The notes under the pieces were generated by a model. That model was not told the DNA's origin and searched no databases. It saw only the letters and a program-made list of their open reading frames with translations. The position numbers and the translations under genes are program-made. 33,274 bases of DNA from Fimbriimonadales bacterium (GTDB taxonomy: Bacteria; Armatimonadota; Fimbriimonadia; Fimbriimonadales; GBS-DC): assembly GCA_025061985.1 (NCBI GenBank), contig JANXAW010000004.1, forward strand, positions 1 to 33,274, written 5' to 3'. Shown here in pieces: positions 16,057 through 23,121 of this stretch (positions within the stretch are counted from its first letter, which is position 1; each line of letters begins with the position of its first letter).

Positions 16057-17019
16057 CTACCTGCCTTCGGGAGCATCGTAGGCATCCAGCAAGCGGAGGA
16101 ACTGCTCGAAGTCGTCGGGCAAAGGGGCACGCAGCGTGATTGGCTCGCCCGTGATGGGATGCACAAAGTGCAACTCAGCAGCATGGAGCAGCTGCCCCTG
16201 CAGCTGCTCGAGGGCGTACGCAATCGGCGCAGGGCAGCTCTGTGGGGGCTTGCGAACACCCCCGTACAAAGGGTCACCCACCACGGGATGCCCTGAAGCG
16301 CTGGCGTGCACGCGCACTTGATGCGTGCGCCCCGTTTCTAAGCGGGCTGCAAGCAAGGCGAAGTGGTTCCAGTGGCGTACAAGGGCAAAGTGCGTGCGGG
16401 CGGGGCGGGCCTTGCCCTGCTGCACTGCCTCAGGAGGGAAAGCGGCCATCTTTTTGCGCAGGGTAGGATGCCGTCCAATCGGGGCGTCCACCGTCCACTG
16501 GGTGCGCTTGGGAACGCCCCACACTAACGCCATATAGCGACGCTCAATCGCACGGCGCTGGAGCGCTGCGCTCAGCCGCGCGTGGGCAAGGTCAGTCTTG
16601 GCAACTATCAGCAAGCCCGTGGTGTCCTTGTCCAGTCGATGCACGATTCCAGGTCGAAAGACCGCACTGCCTTGTGCCAGCGACGGGCAGTGCGCCAAGA
16701 GCGCGTTCACCAAGGTGCCGTGCGGATGCCCTGGTGCGGGATGCACGGTTAGCCCCCGCGGCTTGTTGACCACCAGCAGGTACTCATCCTCGTACACAAT
16801 CGGGATGGGGATGGCTTCTGGCGTGAGGTCGAAGTCGGGTGGGCGGTCGGGGGGCAAGGTGTAGTCCACCACATCGCCAGGGCGCAGGCGGTAGGCGGGT
16901 TTGTACACGGGTTGCCCGTTTACGCGCACCTGACCCGTCTCAATCCACTCTTGCCACCGCGCGCGACTGATTTCGGGGTGGCGCTCCGCAAGGTAGCGGT
17001 CTAAGCGTTGCCCTGCCAT
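16057..17019 (-). CDS. rluD: RluD-type 23S rRNA pseudouridine synthase
   Basis: A 320-residue RluA/RluD-family enzyme that isomerises specific uridines of large-subunit rRNA. An S4 RNA-binding domain covers residues about 2-60 (RLDRYLAERHPEISRARWQEWI in two parts, then GQVRVNGQPV). The catalytic core has NKPRGLTVHPAPGH and HRLDKDTTGLL, with D130 as the expected nucleophile. ARLETGRTHQVRVHASASGHPVVGD, read in pieces, is the third family motif. ATG 17019 abuts the TAG of the upstream intein-containing gene, so the two are almost certainly translated from one mRNA. Which uridine is modified cannot be told. Confidence 0.93.
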   Translation of the reverse strand: MAGQRLDRYLAERHPEISRARWQEWIETGQVRVNGQPVYKPAYRLRPGDVVDYTLPPDRPPDFDLTPEAIPIPIVYEDEYLLVVNKPRGLTVHPAPGHPHGTLVNALLAHCPSLAQGSAVFRPGIVHRLDKDTTGLLIVAKTDLAHARLSAALQRRAIERRYMALVWGVPKRTQWTVDAPIGRHPTLRKKMAAFPPEAVQQGKARPARTHFALVRHWNHFALLAARLETGRTHQVRVHASASGHPVVGDPLYGGVRKPPQSCPAPIAYALEQLQGQLLHAAELHFVHPITGEPITLRAPLPDDFEQFLRLLDAYDAPEGR

Positions 17020-18117
17020 CTACGGTTGCGCGGCTTGCCGAGCGCGTCGCTGACACTCAGGGCACAGCGGGCGATGATAGCGTGCCATGCTCAGGTCATA
17101 CTGCGGCTTGCGCAGGGGCTTGCCGCAGTCGGCACAAACCATCGCTTGAGGCACGGCTTCGGTAGCGGGCGCGGTGCGTTCTGCCTCTTCCTCGCCCCTT
17201 ATGGGCAAGGGCGAGTCGACATAGGCGATGCGACCTGTGGCTACGTCGCCCTCGCTCAGCTCAGGCGCGAACTGCGTGCCATACCCACACATCGCCAGCG
17301 CACGCCCCACTGCCCCCGTGTTGCCCGTGATGCAGACCACACCACTTGCGAATTGCGCCACCCAGGTGCCCAACGGCGTCTGTGGGCACCACACAGTTGC
17401 CCTACCCGCTGGCTCAAGCCGTAACATACGCACGGGAGCCAATCGGTTCGGCATAGCGCTCACCTGCTGCAAGGCGTGCAGCACCTCTCGGCGGCTCCAA
17501 ACAGGCTGCCTCTGCCATCCTGCGGGCGGCTGGCTCGCTGCAACGGGTGCGCGGATAATAAGTGCATCACCAGAGCGCAAATACCGTGCTTCGCAGAGCG
17601 TCCTACGCGCTACCTCCTCCTTAGGCGTGGGCACTCCAAGCGCAACCGCCCATCGGTGGTCAGGCGTGCAGACCATTTCAAAGCCCTTGCTACTCCGCAA
17701 GCGCACTACAGGCACGTTTGCATAGCAACGCACTGCTAACAGTGGCACCCACTGCAAACGGTCCGTGCGCACATCGTATGCCAGCACAGGCTCCCCTGCT
17801 ACAAGCTCGTAGTAGTGCTTCCAACCCCGCGCCGTCAGAATACGCGTACTCAGAGGCACGCATTCGGCTTTCTCTACGAAGTCGGGGAAGTCGCTGCGCG
17901 TTTCCATCTTTGTGGCGCTGGCAATAATGCGCCCGCTGGGGTCTTTGATTGTGGCTTGAAACACAGCGATTCCGTTCTCAAAGTCCAAATGCAGGGGCTG
18001 CGTCTCGATGCTCCAGTCAGGATGCTCTTCGCGAAACCACACCAAGCGTGCCGCAACAGGCAAATACTGCTGCCCGTCACGCACCCGAATCAAATAGCGT
18101 CGCACGTTGAAAGCCAT
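17020..18117 (-). CDS. Intein-containing protein, putative Rad52/ERF-like single-strand annealing type
   Basis: The 365-residue precursor consists of an N-extein (residues 1-85), a 181-residue intein (86-266) and a C-extein (267-365). Joining the exteins gives a 184-residue protein. Its core reads LVWFREEHPDWSIET, AVFQATIKDPSGRIIASATK, DFPDFVEKAE|TGAVGRAL, then CGYGTQFAPEL. This matches an uncharacterised family seen in phages and bacteria whose EKAET-x-A-x-GRAL helix resembles ERF/Rad52-superfamily annealing proteins; that assignment is inference. The C-terminal tail has a zinc-ribbon pattern with C328-x2-C and C352-x2-C. ATG 18117 has GGAGG 6 nt upstream. The gene is followed without gap by rluD, and its promoter overlaps a 24-bp palindrome. 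Confidence 0.75.
   Translation of the reverse strand: MAFNVRRYLIRVRDGQQYLPVAARLVWFREEHPDWSIETQPLHLDFENGIAVFQATIKDPSGRIIASATKMETRSDFPDFVEKAECVPLSTRILTARGWKHYYELVAGEPVLAYDVRTDRLQWVPLLAVRCYANVPVVRLRSSKGFEMVCTPDHRWAVALGVPTPKEEVARRTLCEARYLRSGDALIIRAPVAASQPPAGWQRQPVWSRREVLHALQQVSAMPNRLAPVRMLRLEPAGRATVWCPQTPLGTWVAQFASGVVCITGNTGAVGRALAMCGYGTQFAPELSEGDVATGRIAYVDSPLPIRGEEEAERTAPATEAVPQAMVCADCGKPLRKPQYDLSMARYHRPLCPECQRRARQAAQP
17320..17862 (-). other. Mini-intein (181 aa, Cys1 plus class 3 WCT signature), no homing endonuclease
   Basis: The intein starts at Cys86 of the precursor (block A: CVPLSTRILTARGWK) and ends at Asn266 (block G: GVVCITGN) before Thr267, the +1 residue. Block B is GFEMVCTPDHRWAV, with Thr151 and His154 of the T-x-x-H motif. 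Block F includes TVWCPQTPLGTWVAQ. Residues Trp156 (B:12), Cys244 (F:4) and Thr264 (G:5) form the WCT signature that defines class 3 inteins. The penultimate residue is Gly, not the usual His. There is no room for a LAGLIDADG or HNH endonuclease between blocks B and F. Excision restores the contiguous EKAETGAVGRAL motif of the host. Confidence 0.85.
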
Positions 18118-18127
18118 CACTTGCCTC

Positions 18128-18170
18128 CAGGGTATACATGTGTATACCCTGTTTGTGGGTGCGAAGTCAA
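18128..18170 (-). promoter_or_regulatory. Promoter with overlapping 24-bp palindromic operator before the intein gene
   Basis: The minus strand has TTGACT (18165-18170), an 18-nt spacer and TATACA (18141-18146). The -10 box lies inside a perfect palindrome at 18128-18151, with arms CAGGGTATAC and GTATACCCTG around ATGT. The expected transcription start (about 18134) is also inside it. A repressor bound there would block transcription. GGAGG of the ribosome-binding site starts at the edge of the palindrome. Confidence 0.65.
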
Positions 18171-18194
18171 GAGGTAGGGAGGCGTTCCTCAGCC

Positions 18195-18222
18195 TTGCCC
18201 GCAAGAGTAGGCAAGGTACACT
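18195..18222 (+). promoter_or_regulatory. ymdB promoter: TTGCCC - 16 nt - TACACT
   Basis: A -35-like TTGCCC at 18195-18200 and -10 TACACT at 18217-18222 stand 7 nt before GTG 18230. The transcript would be leaderless. Confidence 0.5.
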
Positions 18223-18229
18223 TTAGGCT

Positions 18230-19006
18230 GTGCGGATACTCTTTTTGGCAGACATCGTGGGGCGCACGGGGCGTCAAGCGGTAGCGAAAGTGCTTCCCGA
18301 GTGGCGCGAGCGCTACGCGCCCGACATCATCTTAGCCAATGGCGAGAACGCCGCGGGCGGTAAAGGTATCACGCCCGAAGTGATGCACGACCTGATGGAG
18401 CTTGGCATCGCCTGCTTCACCACGGGCAACCACATCTGGGACAAGAAGGAGATTTACCCCGTCTTGGAGTCTGACCCGCGGATTGTGCGTCCAGCAAACT
18501 ACTCGCCCTTAGCGCCAGGCAGGGGCTACACGATTGTGCCCGTGCTAGATAAGCAGTTAGCCGTCATCTCGTTGGCAGGGCGCGTGTTTATGGAGCACGC
18601 CGACTGCCCCTTCCGCAAGTTCGATGAGATTTACGCCACTTTAGATACGCCGTTTGTGTTTGTAGACTTTCACGGCGAAGCGACTTCCGAGAAGGCGTGT
18701 TTTGCCTACTATGTGGATGGGCGCGCCAGCGCCGTTGTGGGCACGCATACGCACGTGCAAACTGCCGACGAGCGTATCCTGCCCAAAGGCACGGCGTTCA
18801 TCACTGATGCAGGGATGTGCGGCGCGCTGCACTCCTCTATTGGGATGGAGCTGGAACCATCCATCCAACGGTTCCTGACGGGCATGCCCACCAAGAGCGA
18901 TGTGGCAAAGGGTCCCGCCGTAGTGTGCGCTGTGCTGATTGACTTAGACCGCACCACAGGCAAGGCATTGGGGATTCAGCGCCTCCAGAAACGCCTTTCG
19001 GAGTAG
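18230..19006 (+). CDS. ymdB: YmdB-family metallophosphoesterase (TIGR00282)
   Basis: A 258-residue calcineurin-like phosphoesterase; Bacillus YmdB is a 2',3'-cyclic nucleotide phosphodiesterase that affects development. The metal-binding motifs are all present: LFLADIVGRTGR at the start, LANGENAAGGKGIT, TTGNHIWDKKEI, VDFHGEATSEK, and GTHTHVQTADERI. The end SIGMELEPSIQRFLTGMPTK is family-specific. Start GTG 18230 gives MRILFLADIVG directly, as usual, and sits 7 nt after a -10 box. It is divergent from the intein gene and converges on glnB with a 5-bp gap. Often found near rny; not here. Confidence 0.93.
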   Translation: MRILFLADIVGRTGRQAVAKVLPEWRERYAPDIILANGENAAGGKGITPEVMHDLMELGIACFTTGNHIWDKKEIYPVLESDPRIVRPANYSPLAPGRGYTIVPVLDKQLAVISLAGRVFMEHADCPFRKFDEIYATLDTPFVFVDFHGEATSEKACFAYYVDGRASAVVGTHTHVQTADERILPKGTAFITDAGMCGALHSSIGMELEPSIQRFLTGMPTKSDVAKGPAVVCAVLIDLDRTTGKALGIQRLQKRLSE

Positions 19007-19011
19007 GGCTT

Positions 19012-19347
19012 TTAGAGGGCAGCCTCGCCGCGCTCCTCGGTGCGTATGCGAATGGCGTCTCGGCATGGCAGCACAAATATCTTGCCATCATCGGGCTGGC
19101 CTGTAGCAGCGTGGCGAAGCACCGTTTCAATGATGGGCTCAACCAACTCGTCGGGCACTACCATCTCCAAGCGCAGGCGTATCGGCAGGCGAATAAGGCT
19201 CTCTTCGCCTAGCCATGTCGGTTCAGGGGGGTTGCTTCCACAGCCGCGCACCTCGCTGACCGTCATGCCCGTGATGCCTAACGCGCTCAGTGCGGTCTTC
19301 ACTTCCTCCAACTTATGCGGGCGGATGATGCAGTCGACCTTTTTCAT
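19012..19347 (-). CDS. glnB: PII signal protein (GlnB family) with altered T-loop
   Basis: A 111-residue PII protein, a trimer that senses ATP/ADP and 2-oxoglutarate and controls nitrogen-related partners. The frame MKKVDCIIRPHKLEEVKTAL, GITGMTVSEVRG, the B-loop TGQPDDGKIFV and the C-loop IRIRTEERGEAAL are clear. The T-loop is unusual: after GCG it reads SNPPEPTWLGEESLIRLPIR. There is no Tyr51 for uridylylation, and Gln39, which helps bind Mg-ATP-2-oxoglutarate, appears to be Asn. The ATG overlaps the nadB stop (ATGA), so it is the last gene of a rex-nadB-glnB cluster. It could be a PII-like paralog rather than canonical GlnB. No ammonium transporter gene is nearby. Confidence 0.85.
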   Translation of the reverse strand: MKKVDCIIRPHKLEEVKTALSALGITGMTVSEVRGCGSNPPEPTWLGEESLIRLPIRLRLEMVVPDELVEPIIETVLRHAATGQPDDGKIFVLPCRDAIRIRTEERGEAAL

Positions 19348-20921
19348 CGTGGGTAAATCAGTGTTGGATATGCAGCCAGCTCGGGGCGCGTTTCGGGGTA
19401 ATCCAGCACGTAGTGCAAGCCGCGACTCTCACGGCGAGCGAGCGCGCTGTGAGTAATCAGCAAGGCGCAAGCTGCTATGTTGCGCACTTCGCAGGACTCC
19501 ACGGTAGGGCTGGTTGCACGGTATGCCGCCTCGATTTGCGCAGCGATTTGCTCCAGCTCGCACCGCGCTTCCTGCAAACGCTGCACAGTGCGCACAATAC
19601 CGACCTTCTTTTGCATGATTTTGCGGATTTGCAGGCGTTGGGCATCCCAGTTGAAGGCAGACTCGTCTATCTGCGAGGCGGGTGCTGGAGGGGGTAGCGA
19701 GAGCGCGATGCAGGATGGCTTAGGCTGCGGAGGTGGTTCCTCCAGCCGTGTGGTCGCATGCTGGGCTGCGCGCTCGGCGAACACGAGCGCCTCCAATAGT
19801 GAGTTGCTGGCTAAGCGGTTTGCCCCGTGCACGCCCGTATAAGCAACCTCGCCACATGCGTAAAGGTGCGGAATCGTTGTGCGCCCGTTCAAATCCGTCC
19901 ATACGCCGCCACAGGCGTAGTGCGCCGCGGGCACAACAGGGATCGGCTCGCGCGTAATGTCGATGCCGTACTGTAGGCACGTGTGGTAAATCGTGGGGAA
20001 GCGGCGCTTAATGAACTCGGCGTCCAAGTGGGTAATGTCCAGATACACGCAGGGGTCGCCTGTCTTCTTGAGTTCGGCGTCGATTGCGCGGGCGACGATA
20101 TCGCGCGGGGCTAACTCTGCGCGGGGGTCATAATCTGGCATAAATCGGTAGCCGTCGGCGCGTCGCAGAATACCCCCTTCGCCACGCACAGCTTCCGAAA
20201 TCAGAAACGACGGCGCATCTGTGTGATAGAGGGTGGTGGGATGGAACTGGATAAACTCCATATTTGCAATCACGGCGCCTGCGCGCCACGCCATCCCCAA
20301 GCCATCGCCCGTGGCAATCAAAGGATTACTGGTGTGCAAATAGACTTGCCCGCAGCCTCCAGTTGCCAGCAAAATCGCTTTTGCGCGGATCTCGAATAGG
20401 TCGCCCGTAAGGGTGTCTAACACTTGCACGCCTACGCAAACGCCACCTTCAATAATCAAGTCCAAGGCTTGGTAGTGTTCCAAAATCGTGATGTGGGGTG
20501 TCTTGCGCGCAGCGATGAGGAGAGTGCGCTCGATTTCGTAGCCTGTGTGGTCGGCAGCGTGAACAATGCGATTACGCGAGTGTCCGCCTTCCCTGCCCAA
20601 AGCTAAGCTTCCGTCAGGATTGCGGTCAAACTGCGCGCCTAGTTCTACCAGCCAATACACAAGGCGGGGTCCGTTTTTGACCAACACCTCTGCGGCGTCG
20701 CGGTCGCACAGCCCAGCGCCCGCTACCAACGTGTCTTGCAGGTGTTGCTCCCACGAATCGTCGGCGCCAATTGCTGCAGCAATTCCCCCTTGGGCGTAGT
20801 TGGTGTTCGACTCGGAGCGCTGTTTTTTAGTCAAAACCGCCACTGAGCCGTGGGAAGCAACGTTGAGTGCAAAGGTAAGCCCTGCAATTCCGCTGCCCAG
20901 CGCGAGGAAGTCATACTCCAT
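19344..20921 (-). CDS. nadB: L-aspartate oxidase
   Basis: FAD enzyme that oxidises aspartate to iminoaspartate, the first step of NAD synthesis. The 525-residue product begins MEYDFLALGSGIAGLTFAL with the dinucleotide-binding motif. TNYAQGGIAAA, GGHSRNRIVHAADHTG, MEFIQFHPTTLYH, RGEGGILRR, and CGEVAYTGVHGANRLASNS are classic NadB segments. The C-terminal helical domain (RRESRGLHYVLDYPE) is complete. ATG 20921 follows GGAGG by 5 nt and lies inside the end of rex; the longer frame upstream overlaps rex further. The stop overlaps the PII start. nadA and nadC are not in the window. Confidence 0.95.
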   Translation of the reverse strand: MEYDFLALGSGIAGLTFALNVASHGSVAVLTKKQRSESNTNYAQGGIAAAIGADDSWEQHLQDTLVAGAGLCDRDAAEVLVKNGPRLVYWLVELGAQFDRNPDGSLALGREGGHSRNRIVHAADHTGYEIERTLLIAARKTPHITILEHYQALDLIIEGGVCVGVQVLDTLTGDLFEIRAKAILLATGGCGQVYLHTSNPLIATGDGLGMAWRAGAVIANMEFIQFHPTTLYHTDAPSFLISEAVRGEGGILRRADGYRFMPDYDPRAELAPRDIVARAIDAELKKTGDPCVYLDITHLDAEFIKRRFPTIYHTCLQYGIDITREPIPVVPAAHYACGGVWTDLNGRTTIPHLYACGEVAYTGVHGANRLASNSLLEALVFAERAAQHATTRLEEPPPQPKPSCIALSLPPPAPASQIDESAFNWDAQRLQIRKIMQKKVGIVRTVQRLQEARCELEQIAAQIEAAYRATSPTVESCEVRNIAACALLITHSALARRESRGLHYVLDYPETRPELAAYPTLIYPR

Positions 20922-21588
20922 CTTTGCCTCCTCGCGTCGCCTGCCCGTCAGCATAGGCGACACTTTGCTCAACGGCGTGGTACGACAGCACCGCTAATTC
21001 TTGAAGGATAGAGACATTGCGCACGTGCACGTGAGGTGGTACGCGCAAAACAGTGGGAGCGAAGTTCAGTATGCCTGTGATGCCCGCCTCTACCAGCATG
21101 TCGGCGACCTCTTGCGCTGCATGGGCAGGTACCGCAATAATCGCCAGCCGCGCGCCTATCTTGGCGTTCACCTCCTTCACGCGCGCAATGTCTTCAATCA
21201 CCAAGTCACCAAAGGGGCGACCAATCTTGACATAGTTATTGTCAAATACAGCGGCAATGCGCAAGCGGTGCGCCTTGAAGTTGGGGTAGTTCACTAGGGC
21301 TGCGCCGAGATTGCCCGCGCCCACCAAAAGCACAGGTTGCTCCTCATCCAAGTGCAGAATCCGTTCGATGCATTGGATCAGGTCGGGCACAGAGTAGCCA
21401 ACGCCTGGTTTGCCGAACTCGCCGAAGTAGGAAAGGTCTTTGCGGAACTGGGCGGCGCTAATGCCCGAATGTTCCTCGATTTCTTGCGAGGAAAGGGTTT
21501 GGATGCCTGCTTCCTGCGCGTCCAAGAGTACGCGCAGGTAGATCGCCAAACGTTCTAAGGTCGGAGTCGGTACGCGCGTCCCTGTCAT
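20911..21588 (-). CDS. rex: Redox-sensing transcriptional repressor Rex
   Basis: Rex binds DNA when NADH is low and releases it when NADH is high. The 225-residue product has an N-terminal winged helix (LSSQEIEEHSGISAAQFRKDLSYFGEFGKPGVGY in pieces) and a C-terminal Rossmann domain with VLLVGAGNLGAAL, VFDNNYVKIGRP, and the domain-swap helix near NVSILQELAVLSYHAVEQ. ATG 21588 lacks an obvious Shine-Dalgarno or -10 box; it may be transcribed with the upstream sigma factor gene, whose stop is 45 bp away. The gene overlaps nadB by 11 bp. No Rex operator of the TTGTGAA type was found just upstream. Confidence 0.95.
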   Translation of the reverse strand: MTGTRVPTPTLERLAIYLRVLLDAQEAGIQTLSSQEIEEHSGISAAQFRKDLSYFGEFGKPGVGYSVPDLIQCIERILHLDEEQPVLLVGAGNLGAALVNYPNFKAHRLRIAAVFDNNYVKIGRPFGDLVIEDIARVKEVNAKIGARLAIIAVPAHAAQEVADMLVEAGITGILNFAPTVLRVPPHVHVRNVSILQELAVLSYHAVEQSVAYADGQATRGGKDGV

Positions 21589-21604
21589 AGGCTTTGCGAA
21601 CGCA

Positions 21605-21626
21605 TCGGGCAGGGGTTCCTGCCCGA
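21605..21626 (-). terminator. Hairpin between the sigma factor gene and rex
   Basis: TCGGGCAGG and CCTGCCCGA form a perfect 9-bp stem with a 4-nt loop, 8 bp after the sigma gene stop. No T-run follows, so it may be a weak terminator, an attenuator or an RNA-processing site in a rpoD-rex transcript. Confidence 0.5.
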
Positions 21627-21633
21627 GGGGTGT

Positions 21634-22896
21634 TTACTGCACTTCTTCGCCGATGCGGGCGAGCGCCTCTTCCAGCTCCAGTCCTTGGTTGCGGCGCAGG
21701 TCTTCAATGCGCTCGCCGATGAGGCGTAGCTTGCGCAAAGCGCGCAGCTCCAGCTGGCGCACGCGCTCGCGCGTGATCTTTAGCTCGGCGCCCACCTCTT
21801 CCAAGGTGCGCTGATGCCCATCATCCAACCCAAAGCGCAGGCGCACCACATCACGCTCCCGCGGCTGAAGCTTCTCCAAAATCATATCGATTTGCTCGCG
21901 CAAGATAAGGCGCTCAGTTACCTCCTCAGGTGTAGGCACGATGTCCTGCGAAGGAATGAACTCGCCTAGGGTCGCGTTATCGCGCTCGCCTACAGGGCTT
22001 TCGATGGAAATCGGCTCTACGGCAGCGCGCCGAATCTCGCGCACACGCTCCACTGACATCTTTGTTTCTGCAGCGATTTCCTCATCGGTTGGCTCGCGCT
22101 GCAAGATTTGTTGCAGGCGCAACTCGGTCTTGATAACCTTATTGATGAGTTCTGCCACATACACGGGGATTCGGATGGTACGGCTGTTGTTGATGACCGC
22201 GCGGGCAATCGCGCGCCGAATCCACCATGTAGCGTAGGTGCTGAAGCGGAAGCCGCGGTTGGGGTCAAACTTCTCAACGGCGCGGATCAGCCCCAGATTG
22301 CCTTCCTGAATCAGGTCTGCCAGCGAAATGCCGCGCGACGCATAGCGCTTGGCGATGCTTACCACCAAGCGCAGGTTCGACTCGATAAGGCGTCGCTTTG
22401 CCTCTTCCGCTTCTTGAAGGCGCGCCGCCAGCTCCCAGGGGGGCAGATTTGCTGCTTTTGCCCACTCCTCTTCGCTGATGTTCTCTGGGTCGGTCTTGCG
22501 CTTTTCCGCTAGCTGGCGGCGGATTTTGTAGAGCCGCTCGCCCTCTTGCACCTGCTGAGCAAGTCGAATCTCCTCTTCAGGGGTAAGCAGCTGCGAGCGG
22601 CGGCTCTGGATCATCCACAGCTCTACATCGACGCTGTCTTCCTCGTGCGGGGTCTCTTCACCCACGCCCCCCCAGAAATCTATTTCTTCCTCGCCGCTCA
22701 GCTCCTCCCCTATGTCCAAGTTGCTCAGCCCCAGCGACGAGAACTCTTCTTCCAGCGTCTCGAGGTCCTCGAGCTCGCTGACATCCATTTCTAGGCTGAG
22801 CGGGTCTTCATAAGGGCTCTCCCGCCCCGCCTTAGCCGCCCGAGCCGTTGCCTGCGTATCCATCAAAGCATCCATCTCCTCGTCTAGTATAGGCAC
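21634..22896 (-). CDS. rpoD: RpoD/SigA-family RNA polymerase sigma factor
   Basis: A 420-residue group 1 or 2 sigma factor. An acidic N-terminal segment (1-100) precedes region 1.2 (TPEEEIRLAQQVQEGE). Regions 2.1-2.3 follow: NLRLVVSIAKRYASRGIS, LADLIQEGNLGLIRAVEKFD and FRFSTYATWWIR. Region 3 contains PTDEEIAAETKMSVERV, and region 4 has RLRFGLDDGHQRTLEEVG, ITRERVRQLELRALRKLR. The -10 melting tryptophans W224 and W225 are present, but Arg228 and Ala231 stand where SigA usually has Gln and Thr. Start GTG 22896 is preceded by AGGAGG; an in-frame ATG 22875 is an alternative. A perfect-consensus promoter lies at 23122-23150. Whether it is the primary sigma factor is uncertain. Confidence 0.92.
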   Translation of the reverse strand: MPILDEEMDALMDTQATARAAKAGRESPYEDPLSLEMDVSELEDLETLEEEFSSLGLSNLDIGEELSGEEEIDFWGGVGEETPHEEDSVDVELWMIQSRRSQLLTPEEEIRLAQQVQEGERLYKIRRQLAEKRKTDPENISEEEWAKAANLPPWELAARLQEAEEAKRRLIESNLRLVVSIAKRYASRGISLADLIQEGNLGLIRAVEKFDPNRGFRFSTYATWWIRRAIARAVINNSRTIRIPVYVAELINKVIKTELRLQQILQREPTDEEIAAETKMSVERVREIRRAAVEPISIESPVGERDNATLGEFIPSQDIVPTPEEVTERLILREQIDMILEKLQPRERDVVRLRFGLDDGHQRTLEEVGAELKITRERVRQLELRALRKLRLIGERIEDLRRNQGLELEEALARIGEEVQ

Positions 22897-22991
22897 CGAT
22901 TCAACACCTCCTGTGAGATAGTGCTTGCACAAACCCATTGGGCAGAAGCAACATATGCAGGCGTCTGCCCTCGTAGAGGTATACGAGTCAT
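22884..22991 (-). CDS. Possible leader ORF upstream of the sigma factor gene
   Basis: A 35-codon frame starting ATG 22991 (MTRIPLRGQTPAYV) in the sigma gene leader. It has GAGGGG 3 nt before the start and ends at a TAG 13 bp inside the sigma gene, in another frame. It could be a leader peptide or chance. No similarity is recognised. Confidence 0.2.
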   Translation of the reverse strand: MTRIPLRGQTPAYVASAQWVCASTISQEVLNRCLY

Positions 22992-23024
22992 CTTCCCCTC
23001 TGGTTCCATGTCACGGGGTGCCAA

Positions 23025-23038
23025 GCTATAATTATAGC
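23025..23038 (-). promoter_or_regulatory. Second possible promoter of the sigma gene within a 14-bp palindrome
   Basis: GCTATAATTATAGC is a perfect palindrome giving TATAAT on both strands. On the minus strand a weak GCGACA lies 18 nt upstream (23055-23060). It may be a second promoter about 135 bp before the start codon. Confidence 0.35.
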
Positions 23039-23121
23039 CCATCGCACCGCATCCTGTCGCCCGCGCCCCATCTGTGGGCACAACACGGGGGCTACCCACT
23101 CGTCCCACATCCCCCGCCGAA

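Noticed and set aside
21589-21633. Rex operator for autoregulation
   Set aside because: No TTGTGAA/TTAACAA-type palindrome occurs in this gap.
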